Assembly (NCBI GenBank): GCA_030762935.1 | Contig: CM060898.1 | Span: 100,323,281 to 100,387,280, forward strand | Reading direction: 5' to 3' | Source: Hymenopus coronatus | Taxonomy: Eukaryota; Arthropoda; Insecta; Mantodea; Hymenopodidae | Length of the DNA stretch: 64,000 nt | Shown here: in pieces, positions 36,301 to 49,441 of the stretch | Layout: every line of letters starts with the position of its first letter | How positions within the stretch are numbered: position 1 is the stretch's first letter | Position numbers and translations under genes: made by a program | Notes under the pieces: generated by a model | Told to the model about the DNA's origin: nothing | Database searches by the model: none | Seen by the model: only the letters and a program-made list of their open reading frames with translations

Positions 36301-39300
36301 AGAAAATTGTAAAAGCTATGTAAAAGAATAAGAACTAAAGCTTTCCTGGCGACGTGTTAATTCAAAAGAAGCCCGAGAAGATTTTGAATATGTAAAAGAA
36401 GTTGTACAAATAAATATTCATTCATATTCATATAAAGAAATAATTTTTCCTAGACTGAAAGCACTAATAACCAGTAAATTACCAAGATGTAATGAAATCA
36501 AAATATTGTCTATACTGAAGCAAGCCTTGGTTGTGTGGTGGTAGCACATTCAAAAGGTCATGACTTCGAATCTCGCTTAGGGTGACTTACCCAGATAGTT
36601 TTTTTCAGGGTTTTCCCTTGTCCTGAGAAGACAAATGTTGAGTAACTTTAAGTTCCATGGACCCTGAGGTCATTTGAGCATCATTTCACCAATTTCATAC
36701 ATTGTCCGATATGACCAACTAGGTTAATGGATGTTAAGCCACATAAAAAAAATGGGGGGGGGGGGAACTGTGTTCCTTCAGGTGTCATTTTCAGCTATAA
36801 AATAAGTTATGATAAGGGTATTAAAAGAAGAAAATTTGAAAATACAGTTGTAACCTGAAAATATTGGACTTCACTGAGGTAGTTTTACATACCACAAAGT
36901 GCTACTCCAATGTCAACTATATACTATTCACTCTTAGGTTGATCCCCGCCAAAACAGATCCATGTGGTCAGTGGACCACGGTACAACACAGAGCAATGCA
37001 TGCAGTAATAAAATACTATGCTAATAATCTAAATGACAGAATAAATTTATTCTTAAATGGTATAATATTATATACAAATACCTACGAGCTTAACCAACGC
37101 CAATTTATACCGTTAAACAGAGCTATAAGACCCAGCATGCAATTCGTATGAGTCACCTGATTTCCGCAAATTGTTTACACAGTAACAGTTACTTGCAGTT
37201 CGAACATGTAACGAAAGAAGAAGCGTTGTTTTGGGGAGATGGATAGTTTAAGTGACACTGTTGTTGATAATCTGGTTATCAACCTTGGATTTGAAAGCAG
37301 CAGTACAAACAGCTCAGACGACGATTCCGATCTGGAGGCAATAGAGCAACTTCCAGAGAGCGAATAAATGTAAGTTATTGCATGCATGTTATTTATTTTT
37401 TCGCATGTATTCTTTAGATGTAATTATTACATGTGCATGCATTTACTTTGATATGACTATCAATTTTATCACCATTATACTTAACAGAATAATTCAGTTA
37501 CTGTTTAAATTGTCGAATAAGGGCTCTGTTAATTTTACATTACAATATGCCGCGTGTGCACGCCACATGGTCAAGAAAGTATGACAGTATTTCTGGCTAT
37601 TTCTGGCAGAAGGCTACATTGCAACAGTGCACTGGTCGCCTGGGGTTATTTTGACGAGGATCAACTTAAGGTTGAACTGTGTTTAGTATGGCCATAGGTG
37701 AAAAAACGAAATTAAGGATTATTTATGGGTGCTCTTTAACCACTGTGGTTCTCAATGTTCCATTCTATACTGGGAGTGAAGAACTGTTTAATTTTGTTCA
37801 GAGGCCTCTTTATCAGGCTTGAGGTTTTTTTACATGCTGCAAATCTACATTACTGGACCTGCAGCTTTACTTCCCTTCCAAAGGAAGCCATGCTAAGAAT
37901 TTTTATGCCTGAAAATCCATCAACCTTTGCCATGTTTGAACCCATAATGTTGGGAACAGGAGGCTAGCATGTTACCCCAATAGTACAGTGGATGAGTGAT
38001 ACAAGCAAAACTGTGGGTAAAAGCTAGTACTATCTATATGAAAGTATTCAAACATATTCTCTACATCATGTCTGAAAATTTTTCCTGATTCACTCTGTAT
38101 AATTTCCTTAGGATGAACTTCTCAGTAGTGCTCTGAAAATTAATAAAAGTAAGAGTGGAAAATTAATACTTGTATATAACACACATATTTTACCATAGAT
38201 GCAGCTGTGTTTGATTGGTCTGTGGAACTGCCGCAAGACTATGAAGATGAGACAGCAGTTGAACCCTATAGTGAGGCTGTATGTGATGCATTCTGTAGCT
38301 GAACATCTCCAATAAGGTATAAAGAATGCCCCAGGCATGGGACTTGAATACTGTGGGCAGCAACTGGCCTAAAATCAGATAGCAGAATAATGTCAGAACT
38401 GATTTTTAGTATCAGAGTAACTAAGTAATCACAACTATTGCTATAATTGAGATAGTTTGAACCTTGACCAACCAAGTTGCTATTTCTATGACCATTGGCA
38501 GCAGAAGGAAACAATTATACTTAGTAGCTGATCTAAACTTCTAAACTAGAATACTTCCTATACCTGGAAGATACATGTCGGTCTGGGGAGCTCAGTTGGT
38601 TAGGGTCATGAGTCTCAGGTCACAGGTTCAAGCCTGGCCCAGACCGATGGCTTTAAAGTGTTCAAAAGTGATAGACCCATGTCATAGATTTACTGGCATG
38701 TTAAAGAACTCCTGCATGACAAAATTCTGACACACTGGCGGTGATGATATGATCCTTGCATCATTAACAAAGAAAATCATTTTTTGGAAGATACATACAG
38801 TAATGTAATTGTTGCCAGTAAATAGAAAATGAGTGAGATTAAATCCTCAGAAAATCATGAAATAAATCCAGAACCAGAACTGTTAAAATATATCACAGGT
38901 AACAGAAAGCTCGCAATCTGCATGTTTACTAACTTTCTGAAATTGAAAACTGTAAAACTTCCCCCATCCAGCAAAAACATAATAATTTGTGATAACATGA
39001 AATTTACAATGTGTAAAATGTTCAGTGCAATAAATAAAAATTACTTGTATAATAAATGGGAATTCCATTTATATAAAACCTTGAAGATCTAGTAGTGAAG
39101 CTTTTTTCCATCATGCTGAAATTCTTCCTGGTATTCAATAAACATGCCTTAAGCAAAGAAAATTACTTCACTATACTCAGACTTCCAGTCCATATTGTAT
39201 GCTTCATGACATCAACTATGCACAGAAACTGTCATAAAAATGGGCAGCATATCCTGCATCCATATAGTATGAATAATCTTTGCTTAATTTGACATAACTA

Positions 39301-42300
39301 GTAAACCGTAAGAGATAAACACAACCTTACTATACAAAAAATGTAGATCTTGTTAAAATACACAAGTTATGCCATATACATTTTTTTCATGGAGCTTACC
39401 ATTTTCGAGGTATTCCTTGTTATTAGTTTCAATTATGAAGAACTTACACTTTTCGCAGACAGGAATTGTCCTTTTTTTTTTTTGTTCTACTCTTGGCCAA
39501 GTAAAGAAGCAATTTGCAATGACAATCGCACAGCGACAGTTTTTAAAACATTTGGCTATCTCTTTAGCCTAGTGCATTCCCTTAGTTCTATTCTATTTAT
39601 AAGGAATTAAGTAATACAATTCTGGTAATGTTTATCTCGATTAGCATGGTGTTGAAAGAAGAATTATCCTGTGTAAGAAGTTTGTTTGTAGCATAGCTAA
39701 AGAAAGTCATGCGAGTGTAACACATCAGATTTTTCATTGTATATACCATGTACTTGTCAATATTTTCCATGACTAGTAGTTGTCTAATGACATCTATTGC
39801 TATAGCAAGCTTAATGACAATAATATCTGTCGTCATCATCATCATCATCATTGAAGTGACCAATTTTGGTACAGTTACATGTTCCATGACAATATCACTG
39901 TACATCAATTTGCACAGACATTGAGTCTGTAATCTTAAGTTACTACATAAGGCAACAGAATTTAATACTTTGTCACGTCTGTGGTGAAAATCTGTAACAC
40001 TTTGAATCTGCTCACAAAGCTGTATAAATGCCTCCTTTGCCATAGTCATATATTTTATGAGGAAATCGTAAAAGATGTATTTCAGAAAACATGTTTATCC
40101 ACAAACATCAACACTATTTTATCACTTTGAGATACCTATCAGACTACCTTATGAGAAAATTCCTCGAAACATCACCAGAGAACAGTATCATGTCCATGCT
40201 CCCATTAATAGTGTTTGAGATTGAAAAGAAAGGCTTTTGAAATATGTTACATTAAAAAGGTATTAAATGTTGTATTGTATAGCTAATCTATTCATTTTAA
40301 AATATCGTTACATAAGGAGAGCAGTATGAACATGGTCAACAAGAATTAATAGACAATTAAGTCTGGTTCACAATAAACCAAGTACATTAACCAAATCGAA
40401 AACAAGAACAGGAAGCCATTTAGGTCACAAGATTTTGGGTCACAACAGCCTGTTAACAAGTATGGAAATGGATTTATTCTTTCTCTTTTCCTGGTCAATT
40501 TTGTGCATTGTGACTTCACTTGTCTTTGACTGACCAAAGATATTGTTTTATCTGTCTCCAATTCAGCCAACATAATGCAAGTGAGCCAGAATCACAAGTC
40601 AAAAGAATTGTGACTAAGTGAGCTATATCAACTATTTCACATCATAGCCACTTATTATAAATAATCTCTAAGCAAAGAATCGAATATCCAAAATATGCAT
40701 CCAATATTCCATGCCGGTAATGAGAATGAAAAACTTAAAACTTGGTCAAGATTGCTTCCCATTCCGTCTGTGAATGCCCCCACTGAAAAACGTGTATTTC
40801 AAGTTTGTAGTTCTTGTTCTGGTCACCATTACCGGTTATTGTGAACCAGCCCTAAGGGTGATTCAAAAAGTACCCATGTTACCATCATGTACTGTCAAAA
40901 AAAATGTGGTATTGATTCACACATTAATTATTAAATAATGAGTCACACTCTAACTTCATTTTAAAGGCTTTTACCCAGAAACATTTAAAGTAATTATTTA
41001 TATCATTATTTATTAATTATATTAATTATTGAATGCACTTCACTGTATTAAACTCCTTGTTTGAATATTCATAGGTTAAGAGGGGCATTCAATAAGTCCT
41101 TAGAAAAAGCTAGAAAAACATTATTTTGGTAGACTTTTTTTTTATGTTCAACATAATCTCCTTTTAGCTTGATATTTTTTTTTTCCCCAGCACATCTCTG
41201 TTTTAAGCCTTACAAAAAGCAGAATTTCAGAAGGTCCTCAAAATGAGCATCTGCTTGGGATATAACCTCTTTATTATACGTGAATCATTTTCCGCCGAGC
41301 CACATTTTCAAGTTTGGAAATAAAAAAAACTCATTGAGGATAAAAATTTGGTGAATACAGGAATGTTGTAGTAATTTGAACCTTAATTCTACAATTTTCA
41401 CCATCAAAACTGCACAGGTGTGCAGCCTTGTATTGCCTTGATGGAAGAGAATCTTTTTCTTTGCCAGATGAGATCGTTTCTTTTTATTTCACTGTTTAAC
41501 CAGTGCAATAACGATGCATAATACTCTATTTATTGTTCTTCCTTTCTGCAAATAATCAATGTAGATGATTCCGCGTGCATCCCAAAAAACAGAGGCCATC
41601 ACTTGTCTGTAGATTTCACCACCTTTGCCTTCTTCAGAGCCAGTTTGGTTTTAAAAATGCACTGTTTTGACTGTATTTTTGTCTCTAAAGTGTAATAATG
41701 TATCCATGTTTCATCCACAGTTATTTATCAATGCAGAAACTCATCAAGATTGCGACGGAAAAGTGCCAAATCAGCTTCCAAATCGAACACATGATGGCAT
41801 TTATTCTCCATTGAGTTCAAACATGGCAGGCATCTTGCTGAGACCTTTGTCTCAGATCCAATTTTTTGTGCAAAATTGAGAAAAATGTACTTTGTGATAT
41901 GCCTGTTGCCTCAGCTAATTTGCGAGCTTTGATTTGTCAATCACTCAAAACCATATCCTCCATTTCGGAGGAAGTCACTTCTACTGTACATCCAGAATGA
42001 TGTTCATCATTTGTGGATGTACAGTCATGTTTAAATTCATTTATTCAATTGTAAATTGTTGCAAGCACAGGAGCAGATGTGGCATGAACTTCACCCAACT
42101 CGGCTTTTATCTCTTTCAGTGTTAAGTTTTATAAATAGAAGTGTTTAATCACTGCACGAAACTTGTTTTTTCCATCTTTCTAAGGAAGTACAAGATTGTT
42201 GATTCAATCACCTATGGCAACGAAACATAATGGATATAACTGAAATTTTAACTGCCACCTAGTAAGGGACGTTTACTAAATACAAACTTTTATCAGAGCT

Positions 42301-45300
42301 ACGCGTGTAATTTCTTGGATTTTCTAAGGAATTATTGAATGCCTCTAGTAGTTTGGATTTGGATTTTAATTAGTCATTCATATTGTTAAAATGGAAAAAG
42401 TACAGTATCATTCGGTGATTCGCTTTTTACTTTTGGTTGGATTGGAAAGCTTGCAAGGAGATAAAAGTGAAATTGATGCTGTTTTAGAAATGTTTCACCA
42501 CCTATAACAACAGTTATTGGTTCAACAACTTTAAATCCATGTTTATGAGGAGGATGCCCAGAAGTTGCAGTTACCAATGAAATCATTGAAAAAGTCTACA
42601 ATATGATTCTTGCTGATCAAGAAAGTAATTTAGTGAAGTGGCAGAAGCCAAGTGTGTCAACAGGAACATCAATTCATATTTTTTATGATAAGTTGCAGAT
42701 GAAACATTTTTGGCCAAATGGGACAAATATCTACTGTGGACAAGCGAGAATGGCTTTCAACTTCGAAGCCATGTTTGGAGCTAAGTGAAATCCCAAGGAC
42801 TTTTTACATTGAGTTGTCACTCGCATGGATTCATCATTATACTCCAGAAACCAAGCAACAATCAAGACAATGGGATGCTTCCAGTGAATCTGCTCCAAAA
42901 ATGGTAAAGACAGCTGGAAAAATTATTTTTTTTGGAATGTGAAGATAATGATTCACACTGACTTCTTAGAAAATGTATAAACAATACTACAGTGAGTTAT
43001 TGTTGGAAGTTGACGGGGCCATGGTGCCATTTGGCAAAGAAGAAAGCGCTGGTTCATCACTACAATGCACCAGCACATTCATCTGGAACTGTTGTAGCCA
43101 AATGGCATATTTGCCCAATATGGCTCCCTGCGATTTCTTCTTGTTCTTAAACATGAAGAAAGGGCTTGCAGGAACAAAATTAAGATTAAATGAAGAGGTC
43201 ATCAAGACAAAGACGTATTTCGCACAGCTTGAAAATTCCTTTTTGGAGGGGTTAAAAAAATGGTGAAAACGTTGGGAGAAGTGTATATACCTAAAAGGGG
43301 AATATGTTGATAAAAGGATTATTTTTGTTTGAAAACAGTGGCACTTAATGAACCAGCCTCATATACATCATATTCATTATTATTCTGAGTTATGGCTTAG
43401 TAAAGAGCAAGTATTTGAAGTAAAAACCTAGTTTGAGGCAACTTTATAAATAAAGTGTGCAGGGCAGCTTTCTTTTGTAAAAATACAAGCAGTACACAGT
43501 AGAAGTGCAGTAAAATGTGATCAAGGAGCATTGTTACAGTGCCTGCAATTTTATAACTTCTATAAAGGCAATGACCACATCAATATTATTATGATCAATA
43601 ATTATAACATGCCTTTGTAAAAGTAAATATGTATTTTTAATTACTGAAATGCTTGCACTAAATTAAAATCAGAATACCAGATGCATTAACTTACTGATAA
43701 ATCCTTTAATTCCAAGAGACTCAATTTCTGTGTAGACCAGCAATCTGCTGTATGTCTCCACAAGAGCTGGTGCTAATGCCATGTTGGATTTGGACTGTGC
43801 CAGTTTGATCACATGTGTCACAATACTGTGTATCAGACTCATCTTAGAATGGACAGTCAAGGAGTCTAGAATGGACATAGAAAGTGGCGTTGTAGGTCCA
43901 CTGGCTAATGCTGCATTATTCGCCATTGGGGGCAATGGTGGTTGCTGAGGACCCTTCTGAGTACCAAGGATGGTATCTACCAATGCTGCCATAGGCCTTG
44001 TAAAGTATTCCTGATTGGTGGAATAGGCATTGCACAGCAGAGCTATTCGGTAGTCAGAACCCATGCACAGTCCAGTGTTGTTTGGCATCACAAGATGTTG
44101 CAAGAACCTGAAAATTAATTGAACTAGTAATCTAAACAATAATTTTCTCCTACACAATTAAGCAAACCTTTATACATATTAGACAAAATGGTTTTGTTTT
44201 CAAGTGCAATTTCCCAGTTTTACAATTATGTTATGCATGTGATAAGCATTAAAATAAAATATGCAATTTAAAGATTTGTGTTACAGCTGGGAGGTAAAAA
44301 ACATTATAGTCTAAACTACTGTAACCTAAATCTGCTATACATTATATAATTTGACTGTCACTGTTACTAAATTCCTCCAAACATCAATCAACTGCTATAC
44401 ATTCCTAAGATGACAAGAATACTAGCAACAGGAATGTGTTACACTATCACCACATGTTGTTATATTTTATAGTCATACATTTTCTCATTTAAACTTTAGA
44501 GTCTTGTTATGGAGCAACTTCAGCTCACTCTCTTTTTATTCTGCAGAAGAAAGCTATAGAATTAATATGCAGAGCAACATCAAAGGACTCTGTAACTACT
44601 CTTTATTGTATTGTATTTATTTTCATCCGTAGAAGCATGATACATGTTATAGGAAACGTCAATTTAATATACAAGAAAAAACAAATTTATATCAAGATGC
44701 ATACAAGATTAGAACACAAAAATATAAGATTTAACAAATTTAAATATAAAAGGAAAGAATGTGCAAAATTGAGCCATAAAGACAATTTTTACAAATTGTA
44801 CAATTTACACTAGTTCCTAATGTATAAATTCACCTACACTATAAAAGCTATTGTCCATTAAGAATTTAAACAAAACTTTTTTTTAATTTTTGCTGGGATT
44901 AAATGTTCTTTATATATTGGGGTAGTTTGTTGTATAAATGTAGAGCAGCATATGTGAAGCTACTTTTCATTTGGATATATCAATCTTACCATCAACATTT
45001 GTTTAGTCTGTCTCCTGTATTTTAGAAGTAATCCAAATCAGCTTAATTTGCTTTCTCCATTCATGCTTATTCTACATGACAAACTCTAATTTGTATATAA
45101 ATAAAACTAAGTGTAGTGCAAAACTATAGTTCTCCAGCAGCATCTTTAAAATGATTTAACAGTCAATTTATATTCTGCAGCTTCCTCTTCTGGCATTTAG
45201 AAAAAGGAATCCAAACAGCATTGACTTTTAGGACTCTTTAAAACATTAAGTATAATACTTGGATAATCTAGATGTGATTTCAAATTTAAGGAAAATTATA

Positions 45301-48300
45301 AAGTTGGAATGGAAAGATATGTATCATGATTTTATTCTTGACTGGTTCTAACAACTGTTTGCTCTCATCCTCAGGAATTAGTCTCTTTTGAGGATGAGAG
45401 CAAACAGGTCTGAAACCAGTTAAGTGCAAGAAATGCAAGTGATGTGTTTCCATTTCAATTCTATAATTTCCCTTAAGCTCTTTATAATTTTTGTAAGTTT
45501 TATTAAATGAATAATGCATAATTTTAATATGATTGTGACAAAACCATACATTATACTTATTTCAGTGGTATAAATAAATGAATTATGATACAAATGCAAC
45601 CAGGGATGACAACCAAAAAATCTGAATTCCATGAGAGAACTACATTTACACATTATTTTGTGGTTTATTACCATTACCAATTATCATTATCATATCATTA
45701 TTCTTATTCTTACCATTATCATTATTCAATTATCACATCATTATCCTCGTCCTCCTCCTCCACCCCCCCTCATCATCATCCTCCTCATTCAGCTGTTAGG
45801 ATTCTATATAATATGTTTAACATAACTCCATGGCACGACAGCTCACGGGGAGCCTTGGCCTACCGCCTGGCTGCTGCATCCCCCATCTCGGTCCACTACA
45901 GACGTCATGGATGGGGTGCAGTATTGGAGGGTGAGACGTGGTCAGCGCCTCGAGCCCCTCCCGGCCGGTTAATGCGGTCCTCACGACCTGGAGCCGCTAC
46001 TTCTCAATCAAGTAGCTCCTCAATTGGCCCCCCAGGGACCTCACGAGGCTGAGTGTACCCCGGTCCAGGTCTCCCAGAGGGGGAAAAATCCCCACGCCAG
46101 TACTGGGGATCGAACCCAGGTCTCCCGCTTGGTAGGCAGCTGCGCTACCACCGCGCTAAGGAGACGACCATATAATATGTTTACAGTATTTTATATCATA
46201 CAGTTATCAATATGAAATCCCTGGCAGTTGGACTTTGATTTACTGAGCTAAATTAGTGTTTATCATATGATTATGGTACTGTGGTTATGAAAATACCTAA
46301 TTAAATGCAATAATATGAATATTAAAAACATTTCCAACTTCTTGGAGAACTACTGATCTTGATTACAATAAAGAAACAGGAAGCATCATATATAGTGCCA
46401 ATATGACTGTCATGGGTGTTCAAATCTGGCCCACACTGATGGCTTTTAAGTGTGCAAAATTCCAGCATACTGGCAGCACTGATATGATACAATTATTATT
46501 AACAAACCAAACATATAGTTAGTTTTTTTTTATTACTAAGAGATTTCCTTATGGTATATGAGCTATTCAGTAACAATACAATGCAAATTATTTACTTAAT
46601 CCTTCACAGGCACACACTGCGTATGCCTCTGATTGGGTAGAACTCATTGAAATAAAAGTATGTAGTAATATTGATTTTGATTACCAGAAATATTGTATTC
46701 ATGCTTGAAAAGAGTGTTTTGACTATTATTGCAGCAGATCCATTTCCCAGTTATTCGTAGAGGAAGATTAAAAACATTGTAGGATGAGACAATTTTCAAA
46801 AAAGTCCATTTGAGGCTTTTTTAGAAGGTTGACCTTATTTCATTGCACAGTTAGGTGACAAAACAGAATCTTGATTAATATTTCTAACAGGATTTGATTA
46901 CAGTTACTCATGTCAACCCAACTGTCAAAAGTGAAACCATCAGCACTTGAGACACATGTGATGTTATTGCATTCAGAATCATCCAATTCAAATTTCCTCC
47001 TCACTGCCAGGTGATTCCAATTCATAACTTTAATTTGATTCTTGAAGCAACTTAACAATTTCTTCATCAGTCAACCTTCATTTTCTTGCAATTTTCACGA
47101 AGAAACCAGCAGATTGCAAAAAAAAACAAAAACAAACAAACAAACAAACAAACAAACTCTCACAAGATTGTAAAAATGTACTGATTAGTGAAATTCACTG
47201 AATAACTATTTACCCAAAACTTACAAATGGCCCACCTGGGTAGTGTGGTGGTAGCGTGTCTGCCTCACGTTCAAAAGGTCGTGAGTTCAAATCTTGCTTA
47301 GGGTGAGTTACCTGGATATGGTTTTTTCGGGGTTTTCACTTATCCTGAGAAGACGAATGTCGAATAACTTTAAGCTCTATGGACCCCGAGATCATTTCAG
47401 CATCATTTCACCAATTTCATTCATCATCCGATATGACCAACCAGGTTTAAAAAAAAAAAAAAATTATTCTTTTTTATTCCTTTCATGTCATTTGTTAGGG
47501 ACAGCAAAGTAGTCTCATTCATGACTCTGTGCTGAGAGTCAGTGGTCTGGTTCCCAGCTCTGATGCCCAGTACATGCCTCCGCCTCTGAATACCTCATGT
47601 GGGGTATACTGAAGACCCAATGTCATCACAATACACAGTAAAAACTGAGTTCCTCTTGCTCTTCCACCATCCTTATCTTCACCCTGCCATCATGGTGGCA
47701 GAGTGTTGTAGAGTGACGCATCATAGGCTCCAAAAAAGTGTGAAAATAAAGTGATCTATCCGGAAAATATGAGTAAGAAGCCTGATAAAATGCTTCTGAG
47801 CCATCAGAAATTCCACGGTAATAAAGGTAATGTTCATCAAAGCCAAAATAATCAGCAAGAGACGAAAAAGAAAACAGATGCCAGCCATTGCCGAGCATGA
47901 AGGAAATGGAAATGGTAGCGTCGCTGCAGATGGTTATTGATATATTAAATAAAGATTTAAAGAAAGCACAAGAAGAAATTATAAATCTAAAGGCTGAAAA
48001 CAATGAGCTAAAAGACCAAATATCAATTATGGTTAAGGATAAAAGTACATATGTAGAAATTGCGAAAAAATCGAAAACACATGACCCAGACAAAGACATT
48101 GAAACAACAAATAGGTTCGACGTACTGAATGAGGATGACCTGATGGAAAATAAAGACGTTAGTGATGAAGAATACTGCAGTGGTCCATGCAGAAGGAAAG
48201 ACGTAAGAAAAAACCCTTTCAAGTGGACAAACCCCAGACAAACATCGCTAGTACACAAACGAAATAAATTGGAGAAGAAAGAAGTATAAGAAAACGTGAC

Positions 48301-49356
48301 ATCTCGATGGAAGAAGAAGGAGAAAGAAGAAATGAGTGAAAAAGTGATAGTATATGGTGATTCGATAATAAAACATGTAGTGATAAATAATCCTAATGTA
48401 AAAGTGAACGTTTATAGGGGAATGAGAGCTGAATACCTACCAAACTTAATGGACGAAAATGTGTCGAAAAGTGAGGTTAAAACAGTGGTGATCCATGCCG
48501 TGACAAATGACATAAAACTAGCTAGTACCTCAGAAGAGGTCATGGCTGAGGTCTACAATGCAATAAGAAGTGCAATGAAGTGTCACCCTAAGGCAAAAAT
48601 TGTTGTAAATAGTATAGCCTTAAGAAGGGATGTTAGATATGGCTTCTTGAAAGCCATTAATGAAGGAATACGCTGGGCTTGTGATACACTGAAAGCAATA
48701 TTTGTTGATACTAACAAGTTCTTAGATGAAAGTTGCCTTGGGAGGGATGGACTTCACTTAAATAGAAAAGGGTCATTTCTATTAAGTGAAATGATAAATA
48801 ATGTAATCAAGGTATGCATGAAATCGGGAAACTAGTTCCGGGTACAGAGGGTGATAAATTGCACAATGTGTCAGTGTACATGTCAACTAAGGCTAATGGT
48901 ATAATCGTAAATAGGGAAACAATTGCACATCCACAACCTAAAATCTCTATTAGGTGTATACATCAGAATATACAGTACTTATCTAATAAAAAGGAATCCT
49001 TTGCAAGTTTCATTAATGAAGTAGATGCTATAGTTGCGATCTCAGAGCACGGTCTAAAAACCCCAAGAATTTGTATGTAAAATTGATAACTATTCTATTA
49101 TTGATATATTTAGTAGAAAAGAACATAAGGGTGGTGGAGTGGCATTACTGGCAAAAAATATACACAATGTTACTCCATTAGTAAAAATACGAGATTTTAA
49201 TATTGAAATGGTATGTGAGATAGTAGGGGCCCAAACCAAACTGAATAATGAAGAGGTTAAAATTCTTGCTATTTATAGATCTCCACATGCTAAAGTAAAT
49301 GAATTTATTGAATGTATGTATAGAGTATTAGGGTATTGTTTAAAACATGACTGTAA

Positions 49357-49441
<85 letters not shown>

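Noticed and set aside
39597..40049. 150-codon minus-strand ORF
   Set aside because: It contains a Met run from a CAT microsatellite and crosses a family D copy; no recognisable domain.
45585..46052. 155-codon plus-strand ORF
   Set aside because: It is read through a compound microsatellite into the antisense of a GC-rich SINE; low complexity, not a gene.
46095..46169. tRNA gene
   Set aside because: A and B boxes are good, but the arms do not close into a normal cloverleaf and the sequence continues into a SINE body flanked by a target duplication.
46840..47067. Tigger-like acidic region on the minus strand
   Set aside because: The 75-codon frame has no helix-turn-helix or catalytic motif and only vague acidic composition.
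47626..48258. 210-codon minus-strand ORF
   Set aside because: It is the antisense shadow of the LINE ORF1; the plus strand shows a coiled coil and esterase motifs while the minus frame has no family pattern.
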